Positions 46,079 through 55,930 are shown, numbered from the stretch's first letter. The stretch: DNA of 64,000 nucleotides from Xanthomonas arboricola (GCF_002940665.1 NZ_MIGY01000004.1:186001-250000), one strand, 5' to 3'. Numbers and translations: made by a program. Notes: generated by a model not told the origin, from the sequence alone.

Positions 46079-49000
46079 GCGACCTCTCCTGCGCGGATGC
46101 GCCATAACGCGAACGGCCGCGTCGCCTCTAAACGGATGTGTTGCTGTTTTCCCTGCCATGTGAAGCGATGGCCGTCCCACAGGTCGTCCACCGCCACGCT
46201 GGCGTGATCGGGCAGGCCCAACTCCCACAATGGCACTTCGATTGCGACGTCCTGCGCAGCGTTGGGGTCCAGGTTGATCGCCACCAACACCATGCTGCGG
46301 CTGCGCGACAGGTAGCCGGCATCCAGGAACTTGCCGAAGTACAGCACCTGGTCGTTGTGCGCCTGGTAGAAGCGCGTGCCCAGGTGCGACTGCAGCTCCG
46401 GGTGCATGCGGCGCAGCTGATTGAAGCGGGTGATCTCATCGACGATGTCGCCGGGCGCACGCTCGGGCCAGGCGCGCAGCTGGAACTTCTCCGAGTCCAG
46501 ATACTCTTCCTTGCCCGGCGCCAGCGGCGTGGCCTCGCACAGCTCAAAGCCCTGATACATGCCCCACAGCCCCGACAGCGTGGTCGCCAGCGCGGCGCGG
46601 ATCAGATGCCCGTTGCGCCCGCTGGTCTGCAGGAACAGCGGATTGATGTCCGGCGTGTTGACGAAGAAGTGCGGGCGGAAGCATTCGCGCGGCACGCCCT
46701 GGTTCAACTCTTCCACATACTCCTGCAACTCGTGCTTGTGGTTGCGCCAGGTGAAGTAGGTATAGGACTGCGAGAAACCGCACTTGGCCAGGCGGTACAT
46801 CATCTTCGGCCGGGTGAAGGCCTCCGACAGGAACACCACATCCGGCCGGCGCCCGCGGATATCGGCAATCAACCACTCCCAGAACGGGAACGGCTTGGTA
46901 TGCGGGTTGTCGACGCGGAACAGCGTCACGCCCTCGTTGACCCAGAACAGCACCGCATCGCGTAGCGTGTTCCACAGGTCCGGCACCGCGCCGCTGGCAT
47001 AGAAGTCGACGTTGACGATGTCCTGGTATTTCTTCGGCGGGTTCTCCGCATACGGAATCGAGCCATCCGCGCGCCAGGTGAACCAGTCCTTGTGGTCCTT
47101 CAACCACGGGTGATCCGGCGCGCACTGGATGGCGAAGTCCAGCGCCACTTCCAGCCCATGCGCACGTGCGGCCTGGATCAACCTGCGGAAGCCCTCGAGC
47201 CCGCCGAGCTCGGCATGCACCTCGGTATGCCCGCCATCGGCCGCGCCGATCGCATACGGGCTGCCCGGCTCGCCATCGACCGCGGTGACCGAGTTGTTGC
47301 GGCCCTTGCGATTCTTCGCGCCGATCGGGTGGATCGGCGGCATGTACAGCACGTCGAAGTTCATCGCGCGGATATGCGCCAGCCGCTTGATCACATCGTC
47401 GAAGCTGCCGTGCCGTTGCGGATCGCCGCTTTGCGAGCGCGGGAACAATTCGTACCAGCTGGCGAAATGCGCCGCGCGCCGCTCGGACTCCACCCGGAAG
47501 GTCACCGGCGTCTCGGAGCGGAACGGCTTGTCGTCGGCTGCTGCCATCGCCTGCGCGGTGTCCGGCTCCAGCACGATCGCCAGCTGCTGCAGCGGCTCGC
47601 TCTGCGCACCGATGCGGGTGAGGACGGCCTGCAGGCGCTCGGCCAAGGCACCGCTGCTGCGTGCATGCGCGGCCTGCACCACGGCCACCGCTTCCTGCAC
47701 GTCCACCGGCAGCACCGTGTTGGCGGCGCGCTTCTTTTCCAGGTCCGCATGCAAGGTGGCGAACACATCGCGCCAGCCTTCCACCCGGAACTCATAAGTG
47801 CCGATACGCTCCAGCGGGAACTCTGCACGCCAGCGATCGTTGCCCAACGCACGCATCGGCGCGCTGACCCAGGTCTTGGCATCGGCCGGGCGCCACAGCA
47901 CCGCCACCGCGATGCGGTCGTGCCCATCGCAGAACGCATCGGCTTCCACGCAAATGCGGTCGCCCACGGTGCGCTTGACCGGGAAGCGGCCGTTATCGAC
48001 CGACGGGGTCACCGACTCGATGCACACGCGCGGCCAGGCGGCCGCGGTCTGCGGGCGCGGACGCATGCGCGGCACCGCCAGCACGTGCCGTGCCGGCACG
48101 CTGCGATAGACCCGCACCTCGCCCGGCTCCAATGCTTCCAGCGTCGCGCCGGAGAGCGTGCTGCCATCCTCGCCCACCAGTGCTTCGGCATCGCCGAGCA
48201 GGCGCAGCAGATCCGGCGCCGGGACCGGCACCACATGATCGGCATCGCCATTGATCAACAGCAGCGACGGCAAGCCACCCAGCGGCTCGATCGCCACCGC
48301 CGTCAGGCCAGTGCCCTCGCGCAGCAGCGGACGCAACCGCAGGCCGGCATTGCTGGGCGGCACGCCATCGCGGGCCCTGATCGACAAGGGCACTGTCTCC
48401 AGCTGCGTCTCGTCCAGCAGCCACGCCCCGCCCAGTGCCTGGGCCAGTTGCCAGTGCTGCCCGGCAGTGGCCGCACGTTTGCCATCGGGCGCGCCCACCA
48501 CTGCGACAACCTGCGACGCCAACGCGCGCAGTGCCGTGTCTTCGTCGAAGAACCAGCTGCCGCGGCCGTCCCACCATGCGAGCGAGGAGAACGCCACATC
48601 GAACCCGGCACCGGCCAGTTGCTGCAAGGCCTCGATGCCCAGGCCCGGCGTCCACGCCGCAAACACCACCTCCGGTGCCTGCGCATGCACGCGGGCGATC
48701 AACTCGCGCCAGCGCTGCGCCGGCACCTGCTGCGGCTGCAACAGGCGGAAGCCGGCCACGCCCTGCGATGCCCAGTCCAGCAAGCGCGCGCTCCACCACT
48801 CCACCAGCGCCGCACCTTCCTGCGCATAGGTAAAGCGTGCCTCGGCCACTTCGGGCGTGGCGCGCGGCTGGCGCGGGTCCGGCACCGCCGTGCTGCGTGC
48901 GCGGAACCACTGCGGGTTGTCGCGCACCACGGCGCTGGCGCCGCCCACTTCATCCAGGCGCACATCGAGCAGCAGCTTCACGCCGGCCCGGTGCGCGGCC

Positions 49001-49191
49001 TGCACCACCTCGCGCAGACGCTGCGCGTCTTCCTCGCCGGTGGTGGCGACCTCGCTTAGCCGGCCTTCGGCGTCGCGTGCAAATGGCGGCGCGAGCACCA
49101 CATGGTCAAAGCCCGCCTCACGCGCCGACTTGCAGCGCTGCTCCAGCCCGGCCTGCTCGCCGGTTGCCTCATTGAGAACACAGATCCGCAT
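46075..49191 (-). CDS. glgE: alpha-1,4-glucan:maltose-1-phosphate maltosyltransferase with long N-terminal extension
   Basis: Extends linear alpha-glucan with maltosyl units from maltose-1-phosphate. The C-terminal ~650 residues are a standard GlgE: beta-sandwich domains, then the GH13 barrel with [20 protein letters not shown], nucleophile Asp in [12 protein letters not shown], acid Glu in [14 protein letters not shown] and NTPDINP. The total of 1038 residues exceeds the usual ~660. The first ~385 residues form a second amylase-like fold that has lost the catalytic residues ([28 protein letters not shown] where active enzymes have GFRxD). First gene of the operon. Confidence 0.92.
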   Translation of the reverse strand: MRICVLNEATGEQAGLEQRCKSAREAGFDHVVLAPPFARDAEGRLSEVATTGEEDAQRLREVVQAAHRAGVKLLLDVRLDEVGGASAVVRDNPQWFRARSTAVPDPRQPRATPEVAEARFTYAQEGAALVEWWSARLLDWASQGVAGFRLLQPQQVPAQRWRELIARVHAQAPEVVFAAWTPGLGIEALQQLAGAGFDVAFSSLAWWDGRGSWFFDEDTALRALASQVVAVVGAPDGKRAATAGQHWQLAQALGGAWLLDETQLETVPLSIRARDGVPPSNAGLRLRPLLREGTGLTAVAIEPLGGLPSLLLINGDADHVVPVPAPDLLRLLGDAEALVGEDGSTLSGATLEALEPGEVRVYRSVPARHVLAVPRMRPRPQTAAAWPRVCIESVTPSVDNGRFPVKRTVGDRICVEADAFCDGHDRIAVAVLWRPADAKTWVSAPMRALGNDRWRAEFPLERIGTYEFRVEGWRDVFATLHADLEKKRAANTVLPVDVQEAVAVVQAAHARSSGALAERLQAVLTRIGAQSEPLQQLAIVLEPDTAQAMAAADDKPFRSETPVTFRVESERRAAHFASWYELFPRSQSGDPQRHGSFDDVIKRLAHIRAMNFDVLYMPPIHPIGAKNRKGRNNSVTAVDGEPGSPYAIGAADGGHTEVHAELGGLEGFRRLIQAARAHGLEVALDFAIQCAPDHPWLKDHKDWFTWRADGSIPYAENPPKKYQDIVNVDFYASGAVPDLWNTLRDAVLFWVNEGVTLFRVDNPHTKPFPFWEWLIADIRGRRPDVVFLSEAFTRPKMMYRLAKCGFSQSYTYFTWRNHKHELQEYVEELNQGVPRECFRPHFFVNTPDINPLFLQTSGRNGHLIRAALATTLSGLWGMYQGFELCEATPLAPGKEEYLDSEKFQLRAWPERAPGDIVDEITRFNQLRRMHPELQSHLGTRFYQAHNDQVLYFGKFLDAGYLSRSRSMVLVAINLDPNAAQDVAIEVPLWELGLPDHASVAVDDLWDGHRFTWQGKQQHIRLEATRPFALWRIRAGEVA

Positions 49192-49541
49192 GGCGCCCCC
49201 TCAGCAGACCACGGCGCGCGCACGCACCGTGACAAAGGAGACGACGCGGGCCGACCTACCCCGCAGATCCACCGGCGCTCGGTCACGACGCACCAGTCCA
49301 ACTCCCGTCCGGATCGACCCCTGCCTACTCAAGGCCTGGTCGACCCTTTCTACCGTGACTGCACTCATGCGCAACTCCGCAACGATTCTTGACCGATGCA
49401 GTCAAGCACCCCCACTGCGAATTTCATGTGTCGGTGGAATTGACGAAAATCAAACAAGCGCGGCAGTGGTGAGGGCTCAGGCAGCGCTGGCCAACTCCCA
49501 AGGGTTGTAGGCTATGGCCTCAACCTGCAGGGAGAGCAAGG
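49192..49541. other. glgE upstream region, no gene recognised
   Basis: About 350 bases between glgE and a divergent secreted-protein gene. It should contain the promoters for both, but I found no clear operator, riboswitch or -35/-10 pair that I would stand behind. Confidence 0.5.
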
Positions 49542-50432
49542 ATGCGCAGCTACGTCATGGCGGCACTGTTGGCCATCGCCACAATTGCAACGGCAAAGGA
49601 TCAGAGGCTGAGCCCGAGCCGTGCCGGAGAGATCGTAGGGCTTTGGCAAGACGTCAGCGTCAACGACGACATCGTCAAGGAGGACTACGCCGGCTTCGTC
49701 CAGATCGTCGACCTGGACAAGGATGGAGTCGATGAGATCGTCTATCTGAGTTCTTCGTACTGCTCGGGTTCCACTTCCGACTGCCCCAACAGCATCGATG
49801 TATTGCGCAAGCACCCACCCAGGAAGGCACCCAACGTCAGTGCTCCGACCGACGAATGGCGAACCAGGGCACGCAGGACCGGTTACACGCCAGACGCCAG
49901 CGAGCAGATTCCTGGCGAAGTGATGACTCTTGCAGTCCAGGGCAACCGCATCGAGGTCGTGTTCGTCGTGCAGGAGAACTCGCCGATCTGCAAACGGGAA
50001 CAACCCAATCCGGACGGGTCGCAGCGCTGTCCCGCCCCCGGCCGCTACAGCTGGACGTACACCTGGAAGCCAGGCGCGTTGACGCGCATTACCGACGCTG
50101 ACAGCCACGAACCACACGTCCCCAAGGCCCATTTCCCCGAGCAGCTGCGAGGTGCCTGGGTCACCGCGGGGGTCGTCTGCCGCGACGCCGAGACAGCGGA
50201 CCCCAAGCACCTCATCCAGTTCGACTGGGATCACATGACCGGCAAGGGCGAAGACCTCTGGCCCAACGCGGTCACGCTGCTGGCACGCACACCATGGACA
50301 TGGCGCATCATCACCGCGTCTGCCAACGCGTCTAAGAAGGACGTTCCTGCGGTCTTCGTCCTCAGCCAGATGGAAGATCGCCTCATCATTGCGGAGCAAA
50401 CGCGCGTCAGAACCTTCGATCGGTGCCGCTGA
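49542..50432 (+). CDS. secreted protein of unknown function
   Basis: 296 residues. MRSYVMAALLAIATIATAK is a signal peptide; GGAGAG lies upstream of the ATG. Contains a VQIVDLDKDGVDEIVYLSSSYCSG segment that resembles an FG-GAP/VCBS-type Asp loop, and four to six Cys suggesting disulfides (YCSGSTSDC, PICKREQ, RCPAPG). A C-terminal part reads as a lysozyme-inhibitor-like beta region (WDHMTGKGEDLWPN), but the match is weak. I do not recognise the family. The gene stands alone. Confidence 0.7.
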   Translation: MRSYVMAALLAIATIATAKDQRLSPSRAGEIVGLWQDVSVNDDIVKEDYAGFVQIVDLDKDGVDEIVYLSSSYCSGSTSDCPNSIDVLRKHPPRKAPNVSAPTDEWRTRARRTGYTPDASEQIPGEVMTLAVQGNRIEVVFVVQENSPICKREQPNPDGSQRCPAPGRYSWTYTWKPGALTRITDADSHEPHVPKAHFPEQLRGAWVTAGVVCRDAETADPKHLIQFDWDHMTGKGEDLWPNAVTLLARTPWTWRIITASANASKKDVPAVFVLSQMEDRLIIAEQTRVRTFDRCR

Positions 50433-50571
50433 GCAGGAGGTCGCTTGCCATCACGTTTGCGGCAACGCGAAGTGGGCTCGAACGCATCGCCAGAGAACGT
50501 TTGATCGACGTCCGCGCAGGTCCCTGAAGCTCAAAATGGCGACGTCGCACTCACTCGCCGCTTGCAGACCA

Positions 50572-50600
50572 GGCGTGGCAGACCGGCGATCTGCCACGCC
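50572..50600. terminator. bidirectional hairpin between convergent genes
   Basis: GGCGTGGCAGA, seven bases, then TCTGCCACGCC: an exact 11-bp stem between the secreted-protein gene and the DUF4142 gene, six bases past the stop of the latter. No T-run follows on either strand. Confidence 0.55.
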
Positions 50601-50605
50601 CACGC

Positions 50606-51226
50606 TCACATTGCCTTCTTGATGGCTTCCGCCTTCGCCAGGTGCTGCTCGACGTGCGTCTTGGTCTCGGTCAGGTGCTGCTTCACCGGCTCGGTCGACG
50701 CCACCGTCATCATCTGCGTCTCGATCAGCTGCAGCGCGTCCTTGTGCCCGGCGATCATTGCATCGATGTAGGCCGCCGCGTAGTCCTTGCCGGACTTCTG
50801 CCCCAGCGTGGACAGGTCCTGCTCGCCCTTGCTCTCCAGCTTCTTGACGTCCGGGGTTCCGCCCAGCGTTCCCAGCGCCTTGGTCTTTTCCAGGTTCTCG
50901 GTGTGCTCTTTCTCCATCATCTTCGCGTAGTCCAGCACCGCGCCGGTGACCTTCTTGTCCTGCGCCTGCTTCGCAGCGGCGATCTCGTGGTTATCCACCG
51001 CCCCGAGCAAGCCAAGGGCGATGTCGTCCCCGGAACTCACGCGTGCCGCGCCTTCAGGCGCCGGGCTGGCTTCGCCAACAGGCGGCGTGGTCGGGGTCGC
51101 CGCGCCACCGGTCGGCGTCGGCTCGGTGGACGCGGCGGGGGCCGCGGCCTCCTTGTCGGCATTCGGCTTGCAGCCAGCGAGCGCCAGCGCCGCGACGATG
51201 GACAGGACCAACAGTGACTGTTTCAT
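50606..51226 (-). CDS. DUF4142 lipoprotein
   Basis: 206 residues with a clear lipobox (LALAGC), then a Pro/Thr/Ala-rich linker of about 45 residues, then a four-helix DUF4142 domain (DDIALGLLGAVDNHEIAAAKQAQDKK, VLDYAKMMEKEHTENLEK, KDYAAAYIDAMIAGHKDALQLIE, VKQHLTETKTHVEQHLAKAEAI). This ferritin-like helical family is common in envelope and stress-related proteins without an assigned reaction. GGAGTGGAGC precedes the ATG. Likely outer-membrane anchored, periplasm-facing. Confidence 0.85.
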   Translation of the reverse strand: MKQSLLVLSIVAALALAGCKPNADKEAAAPAASTEPTPTGGAATPTTPPVGEASPAPEGAARVSSGDDIALGLLGAVDNHEIAAAKQAQDKKVTGAVLDYAKMMEKEHTENLEKTKALGTLGGTPDVKKLESKGEQDLSTLGQKSGKDYAAAYIDAMIAGHKDALQLIETQMMTVASTEPVKQHLTETKTHVEQHLAKAEAIKKAM

Positions 51227-51511
51227 GCTCCACTCCCTCTCGATTGGAGACAGCAGCATCTGCCTGCCCAGGTGAAGGAGACTCATACACGCCCATTGCG
51301 TTATTCGGACGTAGGCATCGCCCGCGGAGCGAATGCGCAACGCCGCACCATGTGCGGCACCACGCCGCAATCGGCGGCACGCGCTTGCGCGCAGGCGTGG
51401 ACCTGGACGTGGTCAGCGCGGCTGTGGCATGCGTGGCGTGTGGTGGCACTTTCCCGCTGAAAGACAGCCCGGTTTGCCGCACACTACCGCGCCACATTTG
51501 GAGTCATTGCC

Positions 51512-52177
51512 ATGCACAAGGCCTGGATACTTGCCCTGTTGGGCGTTTCGCCACTGGTCCACGCCGCGGCTGCCGACGACGATGCCACCTGCCGCAATGG
51601 GGTGTTCACCAGCGCCCCGGTGGCGTTCTCACTCGGCAAGGTCATCCCGCCGCGCCTGTACCTGCTCAAGGACACCGATGGCTGCCCGGACACGGGCGGG
51701 GCCGCATGCCAGGGGCGCGCCTACGTGGTCAAGAACGATATCGTCCTGACGGCGCAGCGCCGCAATGCCTACGTCTGCGTGCTCTATCCCAACAAGGGAG
51801 GCGGCAATGCTGGCTGGGTCGCACAGTCCAGCCTGCAGATGCAGCCAAGCGCGGCCACACCCACACCGCAGGCATGGAACGGCCACTGGCACGACGGCGA
51901 CAACACGCTGCAATTGACCACCAACGCAGACGGCAGCATCACCGTCAACGGCGATGCGTACTGGCCCAGCGCCTTTCCCGACCCGGAACAGACGCCGGGC
52001 GGCCCGCATACGGGCTCGGTCACCGCACGCGGCTATCCAGAAGGCAACCGCGTCGAGGTCAACGAGGACACGTGCAAGGTGCGCCTGCAATTGCTGGGCG
52101 ACATGCTGCTGGCCGACGACAACCTGGAATGCGGCGGAATGAACGTTTCCTTCGGCGGGGTGTACCGAAAGAAGTGA
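51512..52177 (+). CDS. secreted protein with SH3-like and C-terminal beta domains
   Basis: 221 residues; signal peptide ILALLGVSPLVHAAAA. First half looks SH3-like (GKVIPPRLYLLKDTDGCP, CQGRAYVVKNDIVLTAQRRNAYVCVLY, NAGWVAQSSL), as in periplasmic wall-binding modules; second half is a separate beta domain (WNGHWHDGDNTLQLTTNADGS, VRLQLLGDMLLADDNLECGGMNVSF). Six or more Cys suggest disulfides. No family assigned. The layout recalls small immunity or lysozyme-inhibitor proteins, which is only a suggestion. Confidence 0.7.
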   Translation: MHKAWILALLGVSPLVHAAAADDDATCRNGVFTSAPVAFSLGKVIPPRLYLLKDTDGCPDTGGAACQGRAYVVKNDIVLTAQRRNAYVCVLYPNKGGGNAGWVAQSSLQMQPSAATPTPQAWNGHWHDGDNTLQLTTNADGSITVNGDAYWPSAFPDPEQTPGGPHTGSVTARGYPEGNRVEVNEDTCKVRLQLLGDMLLADDNLECGGMNVSFGGVYRKK

Positions 52178-52520
52178 TTGCAAGCCTAGTCACCCCGGTG
52201 CGCCGCACGCCTGCAGGGGAAGGCGCACAGGTGGTTGCGCGACCTCCAACCACTGGCCCATCCCAATGCAGCCCTACACGCCCCAGCCAGCGGAAGCAGG
52301 CACGCCATCAACCACGGCGCGGCATAAAGCCGATGCGAGGCGGCATAGTGCCGTTCCCGGTGGCCTGCGACGACCAGAACGGGTTCGGCTCGCTCGATCC
52401 CGCAATAAGTCCAATGGATGGTGATAGCAGCAGGACGTGCCAGAAGACCTTGTCAGGGGTGACGCACCGCGTAGACCGGCGTCATCTATCATTGCCGATT
52501 GCTGTTTTGAAGGAATTGCG
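52178..52520. other. intergenic region without a recognised gene
   Basis: About 340 bases before the Tli4-like gene. No repeat of the two REP families, no hairpin with T-run and no coding sequence that I can support. GTCAGGGGTGAC near 52453 is a short imperfect palindrome. Confidence 0.45.
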
Positions 52521-53780
52521 TTGAGACGTTCCGCCACGCGCCCGCTGCGCGCACTCCTGTTTCTTTCCGTGGCGTTGCTTGCCGCTTGCAGCACAACCAA
52601 CACCACCCACAAACCGTTGCCGCCATCGGCGGGCAATCCTGGCGACACAAGTTACTGCATCGGGCGTCTTGCCGTGACGCCCAACCTGCCCCTGCATTTT
52701 CTGGGAAGTTCCGCGCAGTTTTACTGGGGCGACATCGATACCTACCGCGAAGACGCGGTCAGCTATGCGCAGCGCCTGCTGACCGCACAAGCGCCGGCCA
52801 GCGATGGCAAGGTACGCCAGCTGATCAAGCCGGTGGAAACGCTGTCAAAGGACGATGGCAAGGTCATCGTCGCACACGCGGAAGACGCGTTGCCGCTCGA
52901 CCCGAACGTCGTACAGGTCACCGGCTTCGCCCATCGCGACGGCACCACCTTTCGCTTCCAGAAGACGGCGATCAGCCGCCTGCAGCACATCACCGAACGG
53001 CGCACCAAGGAAATCCTGGCCTCGATCACCAGCAGCGCATCCCCCTTCCCGCCAGCGGCACAGTCCCAGCAGGGGTTTTGCGTCATGCACGGCACCGTCA
53101 ATCTGGCACCCGGACACGACTGGCACGAGGCATCCAGAGTCGAGGGAGAATTCACCCTGCAGGAAACGCGCTACCGTTTCAGTCTGCGTTCGCGCTACCT
53201 GCGCTCGCTGTCGTTGAACGAACAGGAAGTGACAAACCAGCGCGATCTGTTGCTCGCACTGGCGGGCGCCGTACCGGACTCCCGCCTCGCGCCGATCAGT
53301 GAACTGTCGGGCGCTGACGGCAATCCATCGCAAGGCAGCGCCAGCCTGCTCGAGATGACGACAGCCGACGGCAAGCAACAGGTCTATGAGTGGCACATGC
53401 CGGCCGTTAATACAGCACCCAATACCCCGGCAACGTTTCTCTACATCTGGCCAGCGTCCGGGCAAACGTCAGCGCAGGACCAGGCCAACTTCAGGCACTG
53501 GGTCGTGGCCCATCCGCAGCAGGCGACACCGCTGTTACAGATAAAGCCGATGGCCAGCAACGGTGAACATCAACAGGCGACGCCAGCAGTAGAAGAGAGC
53601 AGGCTGGTGTACCGGATGCAGCTGCATTACCACGGCGACCAAGCTGCCGGCGGGCGCCATTACGTGATCTACAAGGATGGCCAGAAAGTCGACGATGGGC
53701 GCAGCGATGCCAACGGATTCACCAAGGCACACAATGCCGATTACGACCAGATATGGACAACCAAGGTGCTCAACAAATGA
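52521..53780 (+). CDS. Tli4-like immunity lipoprotein
   Basis: About 419 residues. The signal sequence ends in the lipobox LLAAC. The N-terminal YCIGRLAVTPNLPLHFLGSSAQFYWGDID pattern and the C-terminal SLLEMTTADGKQQVYEWHMP ... FLYIWPASGQT pattern match the two-domain Tli4 family, lipoproteins that neutralise phospholipase effectors of the type VI secretion system in the periplasm. TTG start chosen because AAGGA lies six bases upstream and it directly precedes the basic n-region. No effector, VgrG or PAAR gene adjoins it, so it may be an orphan defence against rivals. Confidence 0.6.
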   Translation: MRRSATRPLRALLFLSVALLAACSTTNTTHKPLPPSAGNPGDTSYCIGRLAVTPNLPLHFLGSSAQFYWGDIDTYREDAVSYAQRLLTAQAPASDGKVRQLIKPVETLSKDDGKVIVAHAEDALPLDPNVVQVTGFAHRDGTTFRFQKTAISRLQHITERRTKEILASITSSASPFPPAAQSQQGFCVMHGTVNLAPGHDWHEASRVEGEFTLQETRYRFSLRSRYLRSLSLNEQEVTNQRDLLLALAGAVPDSRLAPISELSGADGNPSQGSASLLEMTTADGKQQVYEWHMPAVNTAPNTPATFLYIWPASGQTSAQDQANFRHWVVAHPQQATPLLQIKPMASNGEHQQATPAVEESRLVYRMQLHYHGDQAAGGRHYVIYKDGQKVDDGRSDANGFTKAHNADYDQIWTTKVLNK

Positions 53781-53834
53781 GTCCCTGCTTCGGTGCACCA
53801 GCCAAATCTCAAGACCTGCAGTACGTGCAGGCGC

Positions 53835-54170
53835 TCAGCGTATCCAACCAATGGTCTGACCGATGTAGCACCTTCCCCGCATAACCAGGTGCCCACCCGT
53901 CACTTCCGTCTCAAACTCATGAACCGTGTCACCGGGCTGCATGGCGCTTCGTAATTCGGTTTCCTCCTGACTGTGCGGACCTAGCGCCGTAGCTGCCGCT
54001 GGAGGAGCAAGCGCTCGCCCCATCTTCTTGATGCCTGCAGGTAGCGGCTTACAGATGCCAGGTGTAACCAGGGGCGGCCGATGGGTCGCAAGCACTACAC
54101 AACCGGCCACTACGCCTGCGAGTGCAAGTAGCCAGAGCAGGAAACCAGTAGGGCTTGGTCTGTATGCCAT
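53835..54170 (-). CDS. small membrane-anchored protein, unknown
   Basis: 111 residues: one N-terminal helix (GFLLWLLALAGVVAGCVVLA) and a soluble remainder (SAMQPGDTVHEFETEVTGGHLVMRGRCYIG) of beta character. No family recognised. It is the most downstream of seven minus-strand small genes that look like gene cassettes; its own 3' end lacks the CTGACAA motif seen in the others. Confidence 0.55.
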   Translation of the reverse strand: MAYRPSPTGFLLWLLALAGVVAGCVVLATHRPPLVTPGICKPLPAGIKKMGRALAPPAAATALGPHSQEETELRSAMQPGDTVHEFETEVTGGHLVMRGRCYIGQTIGWIR

Positions 54171-54320
54171 AACTATCTAGTGTCTCCAATCAACGCAGAA
54201 GGCCATGAAATCCTCGTCCCTTTTGCTTACCAGGAAACCTGCAATCTGCTGTATCGAGACGACAAAGCTCTCTCCTCACCGCAAGCACAGCAAATCTCGA
54301 TTCACTCCTACTTACGATGC

Positions 54321-54420
54321 GCCGATGACGTAGGAAGACGGGGTGACAGGCGAGCATGGTGTGATAGCCGGGACGTAAGTGCTGCAGCGAGGCAATTCCT
54401 ACCTGAGCGAGTTGTCAGGC
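54321..54420 (-). repeat. candidate attC-like site D (degenerate)
   Basis: On the coding strand it begins at the upstream gene's stop, GCCTGACAACTCGCTCAGG, and contains inner arms TAGGAA (54331-54336) and TTCCTA (54396-54401). The outer right arm (GCCGATGAC on the plus strand) is only partly complementary to GCCTGACAAC. Weakest of the four candidate sites. Confidence 0.4.
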
Positions 54421-54852
54421 GCTCCGTTGATGCTTCCCAGCAAGAAATGCAATTGCCTCTGGATCCTGGCTAGTGATGTGATCCGTGATATGAAACACCT
54501 CCTTGCACCACGGGTGATTCAGTGCCTGGGCCCGGTCGAGCACGGCCCCAAGAAACGTTGCTTTGGACCATGGCGACTCTGCGGCATCGGTGAGCCCAAC
54601 GTTATACGTCCCCTCGGTGGCCCAGAGGCGGAACGGAAATGCAATGCGATCTGCTGGCGAGGCCGATTCACCCCACTCGCCGAGGCTGATCAAACCGCTT
54701 ATATGCTCCGGTTCGTGCCCGGGCGTGTACTGAAGGTAGTAAACAGCGTGCGCGTTACCGTCATCTGTAACGAAACGCGTGAGGCGAATGGTCTCTTTCC
54801 CGCAGCACTCGCAGGAGGAAACGCTTGGTGGTTCAAACTCGATTGCGATCAT
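54415..54852 (-). CDS. cassette-borne small protein with CxxC pair, unknown
   Basis: 145 residues. SSCECCGKETIRLTRFVTDD holds a Cys cluster that could bind zinc, and AVYYLQYTPGHEPEHISGLISLGEWGE follows, a layout seen in small cytoplasmic DUF proteins found in cassette arrays and near immunity genes. The stop codon (GCC TGA CAACTC) falls inside the repeated 3' motif. No function assigned. Confidence 0.65.
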   Translation of the reverse strand: MIAIEFEPPSVSSCECCGKETIRLTRFVTDDGNAHAVYYLQYTPGHEPEHISGLISLGEWGESASPADRIAFPFRLWATEGTYNVGLTDAAESPWSKATFLGAVLDRAQALNHPWCKEVFHITDHITSQDPEAIAFLAGKHQRSA

Positions 54853-54863
54853 ATATTTTTGGC

Positions 54864-54992
54864 GCCTGACACCAGAGGTACGTCGCGCCGCACAGTGGCG
54901 ACGGTATGGGTATGAATGCGTCGTCAGAGAGATCCCAGTGAATCCTTACTTCTCATTCCCAAGTCATGCAATGCGCGTTCGACGTGTCAGGC
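54864..54992 (-). repeat. candidate attC-like site C
   Basis: Exact 9-base inverted repeat GCCTGACAC (left) / GTGTCAGGC (right) bounding 129 bases between two minus-strand genes; inside them, ACGTCGCGC and GCGCGTTCGAC give a second, imperfect pair of arms. Two nested pairs and this length fit the attC range. Matches the core seen at sites A, B and D. Confidence 0.5.
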
Positions 54993-54993
54993 C

Positions 54994-55449
54994 TCATATT
55001 GCACCGGACAAGGAACTGAAGACGGCGGACGGCGCCTGAGAAAGGCAGGCAACCAGAGCCGACCGGCCTGGGGGACCCCCGGGTCCAAGTGACGCATGCG
55101 ACACAATCAACATGGAACCTGCCCAATCCAGGCCAAACCTGCCAGTACCATGGTTGATATAGGCTGCACGTAGCAGATAAGGCTTGGTATGGGCCGGGCA
55201 TGCAAAATCAGGGCGGCCAAACGAGGCCATGTCACTTTGCTCTTGAGCCAGGAAGGCGGCATCTGCAAGCAAGGCTTCTGCGTTCGACAACATTGGCCCT
55301 GAAACCTCAAAAAACGCACTTTCGGGAATCGCAGTCCAATCGCGCCAACTGCCGGCCGAATCAGGCACGCGCTCCAGCCAAGCTTTGGGGACGGCAGCGG
55401 CGGCAGAGGACGATAGGAATATCAATAGAAGTTTCGCCAGATACGTCAT
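54994..55449 (-). CDS. cassette-borne secreted protein, unknown
   Basis: 151 residues with a signal peptide (MTYLAKLLLIFLSSSAAAAVP). The rest, WRDWTAIPESAFFEVSGPMLSNAEALLADAAFLAQEQSD, matches nothing I recognise. The ATG follows immediately after candidate site B, so longer in-frame readings upstream are merely translated repeat. Its stop lies two bases before the left core of candidate site C. Confidence 0.6.
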   Translation of the reverse strand: MTYLAKLLLIFLSSSAAAAVPKAWLERVPDSAGSWRDWTAIPESAFFEVSGPMLSNAEALLADAAFLAQEQSDMASFGRPDFACPAHTKPYLLRAAYINHGTGRFGLDWAGSMLIVSHASLGPGGPPGRSALVACLSQAPSAVFSSLSGAI

Positions 55450-55451
55450 GA

Positions 55452-55513
55452 GGGATAAGCTCCTGAATTGAACCGCGTCGCGAGGTGGGTTCGGCTTGAA
55501 TGAGTTGTCAGGC
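55452..55513 (-). repeat. candidate attC-like site B
   Basis: On the coding strand: CCTGACAACTCATTCAAGCC, GAACCC, a CGCG-rich loop, then GGTTCAATTCAGG. The TCATTCAAGCCGAACCC segment is the form familiar from Xanthomonas integron attC sites, whose conceptual translation gives the recurring NSFKPNP. The distal core (AGCTTATC) is degenerate compared with GCGTTAGGC. Confidence 0.6.
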
Positions 55514-55867
55514 TTTCCAGGAAAGGAGACCAGCAGCGATAAGCTTGAGACGCACCATGGCCTCATCGGTGCCGAGCCTGCAGGCCTTGCCATAGCTGGC
55601 ACGACTCTCGGGGGTCTCAGGATGGATGTGAGCCAGGACGGTCTCGGCCAGTGCGCGATGTGGAGCTACGCGGGCTGCCAGCCGGCCTAGCAGCGCCTGG
55701 CCTGCAGCGTCGGACTCATGCCCGTCCAGTGCGTATGCCCAGTAAAAGTTATCGTACGCTGCACAGAAAGCTCCGAACGACAACGCACCGGCAGCACACT
55801 GCCGCACCAACGCATCGTGGTGATCGAGGGCGAGAACAAGTTCCGGCTCTGATGGGTAAGTGACCAT
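55508..55867 (-). CDS. cassette-borne helical protein, unknown
   Basis: 119 residues, mostly helical (PELVLALDHHDALVRQCAAGAL, FGAFCAAYDNFYWAYALDGHE, GRLAARVAPHRALAETVLAHI). No family recognised. I chose the ATG at MVTYPSEP because GGAG is four bases upstream; a GTG ten codons earlier is possible. The stop (GCC TGA CAACTC) is inside candidate site B. Confidence 0.65.
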   Translation of the reverse strand: MVTYPSEPELVLALDHHDALVRQCAAGALSFGAFCAAYDNFYWAYALDGHESDAAGQALLGRLAARVAPHRALAETVLAHIHPETPESRASYGKACRLGTDEAMVRLKLIAAGLLSWKA

Positions 55868-55930
55868 ATGCTCCAAAGGACCTAATGCCCGCGTCACCTC
55901 GCCGTCGCCGTGGAGGCAGTGCCGCTCACG

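Noticed and set aside
55450-55602. N-terminal extension of the 54994 gene containing the NSFKPNP sequence
   Set aside because: It is translated attC-like repeat; the true start after it gives a signal peptide.
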